Source of the DNA: Granulosicoccus sp045106475
GTDB taxonomy: Bacteria; Pseudomonadota; Gammaproteobacteria; Granulosicoccales; Granulosicoccaceae
Direction of reading: 5' to 3'
DNA length: 64,000 nt
NCBI GenBank assembly: GCA_045106475.1
Contig: JBGCEO010000028.1
Span: 29,725-93,724, forward strand
Shown: positions 24,204 through 33,396 of the stretch, piece after piece
How positions within the stretch are numbered: the first letter of the stretch is position 1
Layout: the number at the start of each line of letters is the position of its first letter
Made by a program: the position numbers and the translations under genes
The notes under the pieces: generated by a model
What the model was told of the DNA's origin: nothing
Seen by the model: only the letters and a program-made list of their open reading frames with translations
The model's database searches: none

Positions 24204-25115
24204 ATGAGCGCGACCGCTTCATCTTTATCAGCGTCAGACAAACCGGCTCGATTACCGAGGCTGGCCAACACCCTGTTGGTTATTGGTATTGGCGTTGCGC
24301 TGGCATTTGTGAGCCTCAAACTGCTGCCCAAATCAGCGCCAGCGCCCGGCAGCGTCGCTGCACCGGTCGCAACCTCTGTGCGCAGCAACGCCCCGGGACC
24401 TGTGACCTTGGCAAAAAACATTGCCTCCATACATCTGTTTGGCGATGCCTCGAAAAAACCTGTGAAGGTGGTTGAAGCGCCTAAAGAAGAGCCTATTACC
24501 GAAACCAGGTTGAATCTGCAGCTTGCCGGTGTATTTGCATTTGAGCCGGCAGAAAAAGCCATAGCCATCATCAGCGCTGGCTCTGCAGAGCAGAATGCCT
24601 ATGGCGTTGGAGACAAGATTAGCGGAGAAACCACACTGGAGGCGGTGTACCCGGATCATGTAGTGCTGCGTAATCGCGGCAAACTCGAAAAACTGGCTCT
24701 ACCTGAAAACGTACAGCCCATTGCTATGCGTCCGATACAAAGTGCGAGTAATGGCAGTACGGATCAGTCTCAACAGAATGCTGGACAACCCATAGAGCTG
24801 CCTTCAAATCCTCGCGAATTGCGCGACACCCTGGCACGCAACCCTTCGATGCTAGGTCGCGTAGTGGCGGCAGAGCCCTATCAGGAAAACGGCAAGTTGG
24901 TTGGTTATCGCATAACGCCTAAACAGAATCCTGAGATACTCGAAGCTCAGGGCATAGTGGCCGGTGACGTTATCACTCGGGTAAACAACATACAGTTGAA
25001 TAGTCAAAAACAGGGCATTCGTGCTCTGCGCAATGCTGTGAAAGCAGAAAACCTTGAAGTTGTCATACTGCGTGATGGCATCGAAGTGCCAATTTCCATC
25101 TCGCTTGCGCAGTAG
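24204..25115 (+). CDS. gspC: Type II secretion system protein GspC
   Basis: A 303-residue bitopic inner-membrane protein. A short cytoplasmic head and one transmembrane helix (LANTLLVIGIGVALAFVSLKL, about 17-37) come first. The periplasmic HR domain begins with NIASIHLFGDA, followed by LNLQLAGVFAFEPAEKAIAII. A C-terminal PDZ domain spans about 210-300 (LVGYRITPKQ...AQGIVAGDVITRVNNIQLNS). GspC links the inner-membrane platform to the GspD secretin. It opens the gspC-D-E-F cluster; gspD starts 70 bp later. Confidence 0.93.
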   Translation: MSATASSLSASDKPARLPRLANTLLVIGIGVALAFVSLKLLPKSAPAPGSVAAPVATSVRSNAPGPVTLAKNIASIHLFGDASKKPVKVVEAPKEEPITETRLNLQLAGVFAFEPAEKAIAIISAGSAEQNAYGVGDKISGETTLEAVYPDHVVLRNRGKLEKLALPENVQPIAMRPIQSASNGSTDQSQQNAGQPIELPSNPRELRDTLARNPSMLGRVVAAEPYQENGKLVGYRITPKQNPEILEAQGIVAGDVITRVNNIQLNSQKQGIRALRNAVKAENLEVVILRDGIEVPISISLAQ

Positions 25116-25185
25116 CGCACTATCCCAATGGCCACGAAGACATTGCAATTTACCAGCTACACTTTGGGGACAGCGACTACCCACG

Positions 25186-27405
25186 ATGATAATGATTAAA
25201 CGTTTGTTCCAGATAGCTCTACCTGGCCTCACCCTCTGCGTGGCGCTTGGATTTTCAGCGCTTGTTTTTTCACAGGAAGGTACGTTTACGCTGAATCTGA
25301 AAAACGCTGATATTCACTCGCTTATTCAGACCGTATCGCGCCAATCCGGTCGCAATTTCGTTGTAGATCCTCGCGTAAAAGCAAGAGTTACGGTGATTTC
25401 CTCAACCCCACTGAATTCTGATGAGCTTTACGAGACGTTCCTGTCAGTTCTGCAGGTTCACGGATATGCAGCTGTGCCAAGCGGTGATCTGATCAAGATT
25501 GTTCCCGATGTTAATGCCAAGCAGGGACCCGTTCCGGCTTACAGCAATGATCAGAGCAGTTCGGATCAACTGGTAACGCAGGTAATCAAGGTTCAGAATG
25601 TTCCCGCCGCACAGCTTGTACCGATTCTGCGCCCCCTGGTCCCTCAGCAAGGTCACCTGGCCGCGTATGCAGCCACAAATACGCTCATCGTGACCGACCG
25701 GGCATCCAATATTGGACGACTCACGACCATCATTTCCGGTATTGATAGACCCGATAACGATGAAGTTGAGTTGGTGCAATTGAGGCATGCCTCGGCCAGT
25801 GAGATCATTCGCATCATGCAGTCATTACAGAGTCGCGGTGGCCAGATCGATGGAACACCTGGCTCTGTGCGATTTGCTGCCGATGAACGTACTAACAGCA
25901 TACTACTCAGTGGTGATCAGACTGCCCGGACTCGGATGCGGGGCATTATCACCAATCTGGACACACCAGTTGAGTCAGGTGGCAATACCCGGGTAATTTA
26001 TTTACGCTACGCCAATGCCGCTGATCTTCTGGCTATCCTCACAGGAGTATCTGCTGGTCAGGCACAGGTGGGGACAAGCTCCTCTAGCGACGATTCGGCA
26101 GCCGGATCAACAGCTGCCTCTCCTGCCCCCACTGTCAATGCCAATGGCGTGGCAGTTCCACAGGCGCCGCAAGTGCCAACCGCATCATTGATCCGACGCG
26201 CTACACAGGAAAATGACCGGCCGAATGTTGATATTCAGGCGGACGAAGATACCAACGCGCTCATTATTACGGCACCACCTGATGAAATGCGAAGTATTCT
26301 TGCCGTTGTTGAACAACTGGATATAAGACGCGCGCAGGTCCTCGTTGAGGCGATAATAGCGGAGCTGTCTACAACAAACAGTTCTCAGCTGGGCGTCAAC
26401 TTTGCAGTCGATGGTTCTGGCGACAACCGCCCGGCAGCCTATACTAATCTGGGCGGCGCAACGCAGGCTTTAGTCGGCACTATTGCAAGCCAGGGCGCGA
26501 GTCTAAGCAACGGCTTGTCTCTAGCGCTTGGGCGCTTCGGCTCCGGTGGAATCGATTTTGGTATTTTACTCTCGGCCATCGCATCAGATTCCGATAACAA
26601 CATTCTATCGACCCCTACCCTGGTCACCATGGACAATCAGGAAGCAGAAATCGTAGTCGGTCAGAATGTGCCTTTTGTGACTGGTCAACAGCTCTCAGCT
26701 TCCAACAACAATCCGTTCCAAACCATCGAACGTCAGGACATTGGTATTAGCCTGAAGGTTAGACCTCAAATCAATGAGGGCGATAACATCAAGATGGAGA
26801 TAGAACAGGAAGTATCCGATGTCAGCAGCACCGCTGTAACCGGGGCTACCGACATCACCACCAACAAGCGCTCCATCAAGACAACCGTTCTGGTTGAAGA
26901 TGGGCAGACGCTGGTGCTCGGGGGATTGATCGACGACAAAATAAGCGACACCAGAGACAAGGTTCCATTCCTGGGTGATATTCCCTTGTTAGGTAGCCTG
27001 TTTCGATATCGAACCGGCAGTAAAAGCAAGCGTAACCTGATGGTATTTTTACACCCAACTATTCTGCGCGACCCCGAGACAGCCGATTACTATAGCCGTA
27101 GTAAATACGATGACCTGCGCGAAGCGCAGCTGGGACTGTTTGATCAGCAAGACCTTACGCAGTTGCCCCGGCCCGCATTGCCAGAGCTCCATTTATATCT
27201 CGATGGAAAACGCGTGGACAACTCAGCAAGCCAATTCAATACCATCGTGCCGACTTCCAATGCTGATAGTCTTCTCGAGCCAGAAAACTCAGGGCTACCA
27301 GCAAGAGCCGGACTTGAACTTAACATCCCAACGAATGGCGATGATCTGGGCGCGGACGGCCCAATCGATGCATTGTCTCGTGGGATAAACACGAACACGA
27401 ATTAA
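25186..27405 (+). CDS. gspD: Type II secretion system secretin GspD
   Basis: A 739-residue outer-membrane secretin. The chosen ATG gives MIMIKRLFQIALPGLTLCVA, a signal peptide ending near FSQ, whereas the frame extends into the gspC gene. Domains in order: N0 (FTLNLKNADIHSLIQTVSRQSGRNFVVDP), N1-N3 (VQNVPAAQLVPILRPLVPQ; LRHASASEIIRIMQSL; LRYANAADLLAILTG), and the secretin domain (about 390-650) with RAQVLVEAIIAELS, NILSTPTLVTMDNQEAEIVVGQ and VEDGQTLVLGGLIDD. A low-complexity Ser/Ala/Pro loop interrupts N3, as is common. It forms the channel through which folded exoproteins leave. The C-terminal tail after RDPETADYYSRSKYD is about 100 residues and polar. Confidence 0.95.
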   Translation: MIMIKRLFQIALPGLTLCVALGFSALVFSQEGTFTLNLKNADIHSLIQTVSRQSGRNFVVDPRVKARVTVISSTPLNSDELYETFLSVLQVHGYAAVPSGDLIKIVPDVNAKQGPVPAYSNDQSSSDQLVTQVIKVQNVPAAQLVPILRPLVPQQGHLAAYAATNTLIVTDRASNIGRLTTIISGIDRPDNDEVELVQLRHASASEIIRIMQSLQSRGGQIDGTPGSVRFAADERTNSILLSGDQTARTRMRGIITNLDTPVESGGNTRVIYLRYANAADLLAILTGVSAGQAQVGTSSSSDDSAAGSTAASPAPTVNANGVAVPQAPQVPTASLIRRATQENDRPNVDIQADEDTNALIITAPPDEMRSILAVVEQLDIRRAQVLVEAIIAELSTTNSSQLGVNFAVDGSGDNRPAAYTNLGGATQALVGTIASQGASLSNGLSLALGRFGSGGIDFGILLSAIASDSDNNILSTPTLVTMDNQEAEIVVGQNVPFVTGQQLSASNNNPFQTIERQDIGISLKVRPQINEGDNIKMEIEQEVSDVSSTAVTGATDITTNKRSIKTTVLVEDGQTLVLGGLIDDKISDTRDKVPFLGDIPLLGSLFRYRTGSKSKRNLMVFLHPTILRDPETADYYSRSKYDDLREAQLGLFDQQDLTQLPRPALPELHLYLDGKRVDNSASQFNTIVPTSNADSLLEPENSGLPARAGLELNIPTNGDDLGADGPIDALSRGINTNTN

Positions 27406-27408
27406 CCG

Positions 27409-29013
27409 GTGGTCTCTCCAGCTGACTTTATTGATGTAGGTGAACCTCGAGACGAGGATGCGGCCAACGATGCGCCGACCTTGCTCGACGATGAGGTTAC
27501 AAGCCCTGCCGAGCTTAACAAACTGCGCAGAGGCTCTTCCCTGTCGTACACCGACTTACCCTACACATTCGCCAAACGCCATGGCGTGCTACTCGAGCGC
27601 AACGGCAGCGGTGATCTTATGCTGGTGCACCGACCAGGTGTTGGGCTCAATGCGCTGAGTGAAGCTCGCCGCAAAGCTGGACAATCGCTGACGCTCGAAC
27701 CGGTTTCGCCCGATGATTTCGATGCAAGACTAACCCGACATTATGAAGGTGAAACAGGTCAGGCAATCGATATCATGGATGACTTCGGGGATGATCTTGA
27801 TCTGGCACAGCTCGCAGATGCACTGCCTGAGCCAGAAGATCTGCTCGAATCCACCGACGATGCACCGGTAATCAAATTGATCAATGCGATGCTGACAGAA
27901 GCGGTGCGTAAGCAAGCATCAGATATTCACATCGAACCCTTCGAAAAGCGACTGGCCGTCAGATATCGAGTCGATGGGGTTATGCAAAAGCTGCTGGAAC
28001 CACCCAGAGCCATTGCGCCTTTGATTATTTCAAGGCTCAAGGTCATGGCCAAACTGGATATTGCCGAGAGGCGATTACCACAGGATGGGCGAATCGGATT
28101 GATAGTGGCCGGACGCCCCGTCGATGTCCGGGTTTCCACACTTCCCTCAGGTCATGGTGAACGCATTGTGTTGCGTTTGCTCGACAAACAAGCTGGACGA
28201 CTTGATCTGGAACAACTTGGCATGCCTCGGGGTGCCCTGCAATCACTGCAACGAAGTCTCACACTCTCACACGGCATCATTCTGGTCACCGGTCCCACCG
28301 GTTCGGGTAAGACCACTACTCTCTACGCATCGCTAGCCAAACTTAATACAAGCCGGTTTTCTATCCTAACCGTTGAAGATCCTATTGAATATTATATTGA
28401 CGGTATCGGACAGACTCAGGTCAACAACAAGGTTGAACTGGACTTCGCACGTGGCTTGCGAGCAATCTTGCGCCAGGATCCAGACATCGTCATGGTCGGT
28501 GAGATACGTGATATGGAGACCGCAGAAATTGCAGTTCAGGCATCATTAACCGGACATCTGGTTCTCTCCACCTTGCACACCAACACGGCCATTGGAGCGG
28601 TGACGCGTCTTCGTGACATGGGCATTGAGCCATTCCTGCTCTCATCCAGTCTGGTTGGACTGGTCGCCCAGCGACTGGTCAGGCTGCTCTGTCCTGACTG
28701 TAAGCGTGCACATACTCCTACCCATGCAGAACTCAAGTCATTAAAAAAGACGGTGTCACAAGTGCAGCAAATCTGTGAGCCTCACGGCTGCGAACGCTGT
28801 GGGCATACGGGCTACGTAGGGCGGCAGGGTATCTATGAAGTTGTGGCAGTCGATGAGTCCATGCGAACCATGATTCATGATGGTGAATCTGAGCATGATA
28901 TCGAACGCTATGCACGTACACAGAGCCCCGGCATCACCGAAGACGGAATGCGTTTGGTCATTGAGGGAAAAACCTCTCTTGAAGAAGTCTTGCGAGTGAC
29001 ACGAGAAGGCTAA
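27409..29013 (+). CDS. gspE: Type II secretion system ATPase GspE
   Basis: A 534-residue cytoplasmic ATPase that powers pseudopilus growth. It has an N-terminal GspL-binding region, then SDIHIEPFEKRLAVRYRVDG, Walker A LVTGPTGSGKTTTLYAS, Asp box ILTVEDPIEYYIDGIGQTQV, Walker B DPDIVMVGEIRDMETAEIAV and His box TGHLVLSTLHTN. The four-cysteine zinc module CPDC...CERC near 430-465 is the mark that separates GspE from PilT and PilU. GTG start three bases after the gspD stop; the TAATG overlap with gspF couples the two. Confidence 0.95.
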   Translation: MVSPADFIDVGEPRDEDAANDAPTLLDDEVTSPAELNKLRRGSSLSYTDLPYTFAKRHGVLLERNGSGDLMLVHRPGVGLNALSEARRKAGQSLTLEPVSPDDFDARLTRHYEGETGQAIDIMDDFGDDLDLAQLADALPEPEDLLESTDDAPVIKLINAMLTEAVRKQASDIHIEPFEKRLAVRYRVDGVMQKLLEPPRAIAPLIISRLKVMAKLDIAERRLPQDGRIGLIVAGRPVDVRVSTLPSGHGERIVLRLLDKQAGRLDLEQLGMPRGALQSLQRSLTLSHGIILVTGPTGSGKTTTLYASLAKLNTSRFSILTVEDPIEYYIDGIGQTQVNNKVELDFARGLRAILRQDPDIVMVGEIRDMETAEIAVQASLTGHLVLSTLHTNTAIGAVTRLRDMGIEPFLLSSSLVGLVAQRLVRLLCPDCKRAHTPTHAELKSLKKTVSQVQQICEPHGCERCGHTGYVGRQGIYEVVAVDESMRTMIHDGESEHDIERYARTQSPGITEDGMRLVIEGKTSLEEVLRVTREG

Positions 29014-30242
29014 TGGCCGCGTATGAATATCTCGCGTTGGACGCGCGTGGTCGTGAAAAAAAAGGAGTGCTCGAAGCTGACACCGCCAGACTTGCTCGAC
29101 AACTTCTGCGAAAACAAAGTCTGACTCCACTCGAAGTATCCGAGACCTCAGGTCGCGACAAGAGTAAAGGCGTCAACAAAGGTAGTCAGACACCCACCTT
29201 TCGCGGCGGTATAAAAACGAATGATCTGGCACTGCTGACCCGCCAGATCGCAACCTTGAGTGCGGCCGGAACACCCCTGGAAGAATCTCTGTCCGCCGTT
29301 AGCCGACAAACCGAAAAACAACGCATCAAATCCTTGCTGCTATCCGTTAGAGCAAAGGTACTTGAAGGTCATAGTTTTGCTTCGGCATTGTCAGACTATC
29401 CCAAAGTATTTCCAGAGATCTATCAGGCAACCGTTTCGGCAGGTGAACAATCAGGTCATCTTGATGCGGTTCTGGAACGACTAGCGGACTACACCGAAGA
29501 ACGGCAAGCCGCTAACGCAACGATAAAAAAGGCGCTGATATATCCGAGCATGCTGGTATTTGCCTCCATCCTGATAGTCAGCTTCCTGCTTGCCTATGTG
29601 GTTCCTCAAGTGGTTCAGGTGTTTGATGGGATGGACCAGGAACTACCCACACTGACTCAGTTGATGTTGGCAGCAAGTGCTTTCGTCAGGCAATGGGGTC
29701 TGGTCGTAGCTGGTGTTGCTTTTGTTGCATTCGTTCTCTTTCAGCGGGCCATGCGAGGTGAGGCATTCAAGACCAAGGTGCACGGAATTCTGCTTAAACT
29801 GCCTCTTTTCAAACGTCTGATAAGAGGGTTTAACACTGCACAGTTTGCGCGCACATTGAGCATCCTTGCTGCCAGTGGCGTTCCCGTGCTGGAAGCATTG
29901 GATATTGGTGCACAAGTTATTACCAACAGGCCCATGCGTAAGGCTGTACAGGCTGCAGCGGCACAGGTTCGAGAGGGATCAACGCTGAGTGCAGCGCTAG
30001 AGAAAACCGGCTATTTTCCGCCTATGTTGCTGCATTTGATTGCCAGTGGCGAGTCGTCAGGCCAACTGGATAGCATGCTCGAAAAAGCTGCCAACCATCA
30101 AGAAAGAGAACTCAGTTCTCTGATGGCTATTTTCCTGGGTTTGTTCGAACCGGTCGTGATTTTGATAATGGGAGGGGTAGTGCTGACAATAGTGCTGGGG
30201 ATACTACTGCCGATTTTCGAGATGAATCAGTTGGTGAGCTAA
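29013..30242 (+). CDS. gspF: Type II secretion system inner-membrane protein GspF
   Basis: A 409-residue polytopic protein with two T2SSF repeats: the first around LALLTRQIATLSAAGTPLEESL, the second around FARTLSILAASGVPVLEALD. Three transmembrane helices are visible: ASILIVSFLLAYVVPQVVQVF, WGLVVAGVAFVAFVLF, and the C-terminal VILIMGGVVLTIVLGILLPIF. The N-terminal MAAYEYLALDARGREKKGVLEAD is family-typical. No gspG-N follows, so the pseudopilins and GspL/M must be encoded elsewhere. Confidence 0.95.
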   Translation: MAAYEYLALDARGREKKGVLEADTARLARQLLRKQSLTPLEVSETSGRDKSKGVNKGSQTPTFRGGIKTNDLALLTRQIATLSAAGTPLEESLSAVSRQTEKQRIKSLLLSVRAKVLEGHSFASALSDYPKVFPEIYQATVSAGEQSGHLDAVLERLADYTEERQAANATIKKALIYPSMLVFASILIVSFLLAYVVPQVVQVFDGMDQELPTLTQLMLAASAFVRQWGLVVAGVAFVAFVLFQRAMRGEAFKTKVHGILLKLPLFKRLIRGFNTAQFARTLSILAASGVPVLEALDIGAQVITNRPMRKAVQAAAAQVREGSTLSAALEKTGYFPPMLLHLIASGESSGQLDSMLEKAANHQERELSSLMAIFLGLFEPVVILIMGGVVLTIVLGILLPIFEMNQLVS

Positions 30243-30314
30243 ATCAGTTGGCAGGATAACCGGGGAAGATCGAGTCCTACCTCACAGAGCACTATTGTCC
30301 TATTTCAAAAAATA

Positions 30315-30548
30315 CTAATTGAAGGGAATAATGTCAGCTCCTTTGGTGGAGCGCTGTGTGTATCCATGGCAAAGACTACCGCCTGAAAACGGCCATATCT
30401 GATCACCTTCCATCTGCTCGCAAGCGCGACGCATCATGAAATCGGTAACAATTTGCTCGCGACCTGATTCGTCGATGGTCGCACAAACGGTTAGCGCCTC
30501 CGACAAAGGTATTAGTGTGTCAAATTCAGTTACATCACATTGTTTCAT
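30315..30548 (-). CDS. Small hypothetical protein (77 aa)
   Basis: Not recognised. The 77 residues are slightly acidic with four cysteines and no signal peptide or membrane helix. A strong purine-rich ribosome site (GGGGGAAG) lies immediately before the ATG, which supports real expression. It lies downstream of ppk2 on the same strand with an 86-bp gap, convergent with gspF. The pattern LTVCATIDESGREQIVTDFMMRRACEQMEGDQIWPF suggests a compact domain, but I assign no function. Confidence 0.5.
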   Translation of the reverse strand: MKQCDVTEFDTLIPLSEALTVCATIDESGREQIVTDFMMRRACEQMEGDQIWPFSGGSLCHGYTQRSTKGADIIPFN

Positions 30549-30634
30549 TTGCTTCCCCCGGTTCTCAAACCCAATCTTTACTCAGTGTTACGCAAAACAT
30601 TGACCACTTTGAGCTTGTAAGGCTCTTGGTTCTA

Positions 30635-31507
30635 CTAAGTCTCACCATTGAGGTGAGATATATGTTCTTCAAACAGGGCTATTTCAGCCCCACTCTTCTC
30701 TGGATAACGCAGCGGAAGCTGCGATAAGGTATCCAGGATAGTTCTAGCAACGGTTAAGCGCATATAGCGCTTATCGTCTGCTGGAATTGCAAACCACGGC
30801 GCGTGAGCCGTTGATGTTTCGTTCAACAGACTTTCGTAAGCCTGCATATAGTCGTCCCAGCGCGCACGGGTGCTGAGATCGCTTTTAGAAAATTTCCAGT
30901 ATTTCTCAGGTGTCGTCAGCCGTTTTAAAAACCGCTTCTTCTGCTCATTTTTCGACACATTGAGCCAGAACTTCAGTACGACGGTGCCATTTCGAGACAA
31001 GTGTTTTTCATGCTCGCGAATAGATTCAAATCGTTCGGCCCACAGGCCGTCATGGCCGTGTTCAGGCAGACGCTGGTTGGCCAGGTATTCTGGATGCACC
31101 CGCACGGCCAGTACTTCCTCGTAATAGCTGCGATTGAAAATCCCGATATGCCCGCGCTCAGGTAAACGACGGGTGGTTCGCCACAACCAATCGTGTTCCA
31201 GCTCTTCATTGGACGGGGATTTAAATGATGACACCAGACACCCAGCCGGGTTGACGCCACTCATCACAGCTCTGATTGTGCCGTCCTTACCGGCAGCATC
31301 CATGGCCTGAAAAATCAGCAGCAGGCTGTAGCGGTTGTCAGCGTAAAGCTTGCGCTGCAGCTCGCTAATTTGAGCAACGCACTGAGCAAGCTGCTTTTCC
31401 AGTGATTTCTTACCAGCCGTATCGTCTGGAGGCTCGGTTGAACAGTCTGCAATTGAAAAACTGCTATCAAAAGGTACTGTGTATAGGGATTCTGGTGGAT
31501 TCATCAT
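30635..31507 (-). CDS. ppk2: PPK2-family polyphosphate kinase / polyphosphate:nucleotide phosphotransferase
   Basis: About 290 residues from the ATG that overlaps the msrA stop as ATGATGA. Walker A is LLIFQAMDAAGKDGTIRAVM, Walker B/lid is GHIGIFNRSYYEEVLAVRVHPE, and FLKRLTTPEKYWKFSKSDL is the family's lid region. PPK2 enzymes use polyphosphate to phosphorylate AMP, ADP or GDP, depending on class. A single PPK2 domain with this N-terminal polyP-binding helix fits class I or III; substrate needs assay. Translational coupling to msrA suggests shared expression under oxidative stress. The frame runs 78 nt further into msrA without homology. Confidence 0.92.
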   Translation of the reverse strand: MMNPPESLYTVPFDSSFSIADCSTEPPDDTAGKKSLEKQLAQCVAQISELQRKLYADNRYSLLLIFQAMDAAGKDGTIRAVMSGVNPAGCLVSSFKSPSNEELEHDWLWRTTRRLPERGHIGIFNRSYYEEVLAVRVHPEYLANQRLPEHGHDGLWAERFESIREHEKHLSRNGTVVLKFWLNVSKNEQKKRFLKRLTTPEKYWKFSKSDLSTRARWDDYMQAYESLLNETSTAHAPWFAIPADDKRYMRLTVARTILDTLSQLPLRYPEKSGAEIALFEEHISHLNGET

Positions 31508-32181
31508 GCATCCACAACGATGGAGTTGCTTGTGACAGCCGGCTCGGGCAGCACACAACTGGCACCTGTGCCTCGCATACTGCAATAGCCACCAGGATTC
31601 TTCTGCAGGTATTGCTGGTGGTAATCCTCAGCAAAGAAAAACTCTGGAGCCGGAAGAATCTCAGTGGTGATAGCACCAAAGCCTCGTTCTGCCAATGCCG
31701 CCTGAAACTGCTTTTTACTCAGTTCTGCAGCTTGCATCTGCTCCTGCGTGTACGTGTAAATGCCCGATCGGTACTGGGTTCCCCTATCAGGGCCCTGCTG
31801 CATCCCCTGGGTGGGATCGTGTGACTCCCAGAACATAGTCAGCAAACGCTCGAAACTCACTACTGCGGGATCGTATACGACCAGTACTACCTCATTATGA
31901 CCGGTGCCACCTGAGCACACTTCTTCATAGGTCGGGTTGGGAGTAAGGCCACCGGCATATCCCACGGCGGTAGAAAAAACGCCTTCCTGAGCCCAAAACA
32001 GACGCTCTACACCCCAAAAACACCCCATACCGAACACGCATTGCTGCAGATGCTCCGGATAAGGGCCAAGCATGGGATTACCCGTTACGATGTTGCGAGC
32101 TGGCACTGGCATAGGCTCGGCTCGGCCAGGCAACGCTTCAGCCGCAGTGGGTAAGGTAGATTTTTTTCCTAGTCCGAACAA
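31504..32181 (-). CDS. msrA: Peptide methionine sulfoxide reductase A
   Basis: A 225-residue MsrA that reduces methionine-S-sulfoxide. The catalytic motif is QCVFGMGCFWGVERLFW. The substrate region includes TAVGYAGGLTPNPTYEEVCSGGTGHNEVV and HDPTQGMQQGPDRGTQYRSGIY. The recycling cysteines lie in PGGYCSMRGTGASCVLPE. An N-terminal extension of about 40 residues is shared with E. coli-type enzymes. It comes after oxyR on the same strand with a 194-bp gap and runs into ppk2, making a peroxide-repair group with katG. Confidence 0.95.
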   Translation of the reverse strand: MFGLGKKSTLPTAAEALPGRAEPMPVPARNIVTGNPMLGPYPEHLQQCVFGMGCFWGVERLFWAQEGVFSTAVGYAGGLTPNPTYEEVCSGGTGHNEVVLVVYDPAVVSFERLLTMFWESHDPTQGMQQGPDRGTQYRSGIYTYTQEQMQAAELSKKQFQAALAERGFGAITTEILPAPEFFFAEDYHQQYLQKNPGGYCSMRGTGASCVLPEPAVTSNSIVVDA

Positions 32182-32375
32182 TAGCCCGATCTCTCGACAT
32201 CTCGCCGAAACAGTAACGAACCAGGCTTAAACGAAACTGAAATTCAGGGGGTTCAGGGTGAATAAACTCACATTCTCGCCAGTATCTACTAACATTGTCA
32301 TGTAGCTGCGTCGAAACGTTGGATTAAACCATCCGAACGGCCCGATAAATGTCAGGAAATTGGCACCTTCAGCGC

Positions 32376-33287
32376 TTATTGATCAACAAACCCGACCGCC
32401 TCTACCGATTCTCGCACGGCACTTCCCAATGCTTCCAGCGCAGGCTTACGGCTCGTTGAACGTCGATAAATCAGTCTAATCTTACGATGCCCCTGGGGCA
32501 TATCCAACGGCACAAAATGCAATCCGCTCCCAGCCGCACGGGAATGCTCCACAGCCAATCGTGGTACCAGGGTTATTCCCTGCCCTGCGCTCACCAACTG
32601 CAACAAGGTTTCAAGGCTGGTAGCTCTGAGATCGGCGCTGCCTCCCTGAGGAGCTTTCAGAGCAAATATCTCTCTCACACGATCAGCCAGGCAATGCCCT
32701 TCATCGAGCAGCAGCAGCGGCATATTGTTTAAATCACTCTGATCGATAGCCTTACGAGTAGACATCTCATGTTTGGCTGGTATTGCCACCCAAAGCGGCT
32801 CATCAAATAAATGCTGATCAATGAGGCCCTCTTCTTCGTGAATCGTCGCCACCAATGCCGCATCAATTTCATGCTTATGCAGGCGATCCAGCAATCGCGC
32901 CGTCGTCTCCTCAAATAAAACGGGATGCAAATCAGGGACGCGCTGCTGCAGTATAGGCAATAGATGCGGCAGCAGGTAAGCGCATAAAGTTGGAATAATT
33001 CCAACGCGTAAATCACCCGTCAACGGATCCTGACGACTCAGTGCCATCGATTCAAGATCTGCCACTTCGTTGAGTATTCTTCGCGCGTGCGCTGCTATTT
33101 CACGCCCAGCATCAGTGAGCACAACAGCGCGATGACTTCTCTCAAACAGGATAAGTCCGAGCGTGTCCTCCAGCTTTTTGATTTGCCCACTCAGAGTTGG
33201 TTGGCTGACATGGCAACGCTCAGCCGCCCGACCGAAGTGCTCGGTCTCGGCAGCAGCAACCAGGTAATTTAAATCTCTCAGATTCAC
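32376..33287 (-). CDS. oxyR: OxyR-type hydrogen peroxide sensor regulator (Cys208 replaced)
   Basis: A 303-residue LysR-family protein with best resemblance to OxyR. MNLRDLNYLVAAAETEHFGRAAERCHVSQPTLSGQIKKLE is the OxyR-type DNA-binding domain. The redox region reads LLLLDEGHCLADRVREIFAL, placing Cys199 exactly as in E. coli OxyR but with Phe at 208 where the disulfide partner normally sits. RATSLETLLQLVSAGQGITLVP follows as in OxyR. The start is GTG with AGGA 7 nt upstream. It is directly downstream of katG, separated by a hairpin terminator, and is the probable activator of katG. Only two other cysteines (25 and 102) exist. Confidence 0.9.
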   Translation of the reverse strand: MNLRDLNYLVAAAETEHFGRAAERCHVSQPTLSGQIKKLEDTLGLILFERSHRAVVLTDAGREIAAHARRILNEVADLESMALSRQDPLTGDLRVGIIPTLCAYLLPHLLPILQQRVPDLHPVLFEETTARLLDRLHKHEIDAALVATIHEEEGLIDQHLFDEPLWVAIPAKHEMSTRKAIDQSDLNNMPLLLLDEGHCLADRVREIFALKAPQGGSADLRATSLETLLQLVSAGQGITLVPRLAVEHSRAAGSGLHFVPLDMPQGHRKIRLIYRRSTSRKPALEALGSAVRESVEAVGFVDQ

Positions 33288-33308
33288 GAATGTATCCTAA
33301 AACCGAAA

Positions 33309-33341
33309 AACCCCGATCGCTGCGAAAAAGCAACGACCGGG
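33309..33341 (-). terminator. Rho-independent terminator after katG, before oxyR
   Basis: Read on the minus strand, ACCCCGGTCGTTGC pairs through wobbles with GCAGCGATCGGGGT around a TTTTTC loop, followed by TTTTTCGG and TTTT. It lies between katG and oxyR, and the T-tract ends only about 15 nt before the oxyR start. Confidence 0.75.
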
Positions 33342-33396
33342 GTCATGTGAACAACGCTTAGTTATTAGCCGGCTTCGGCTTCAACTTATCGCAGGT

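Noticed and set aside
17305..30242. pilTU and gspCDEF as one secretion island
   Set aside because: They are on opposite strands and separated by yggS, tal, proC, yggT and the HU-like gene, a usual chromosomal order without signs of transfer.
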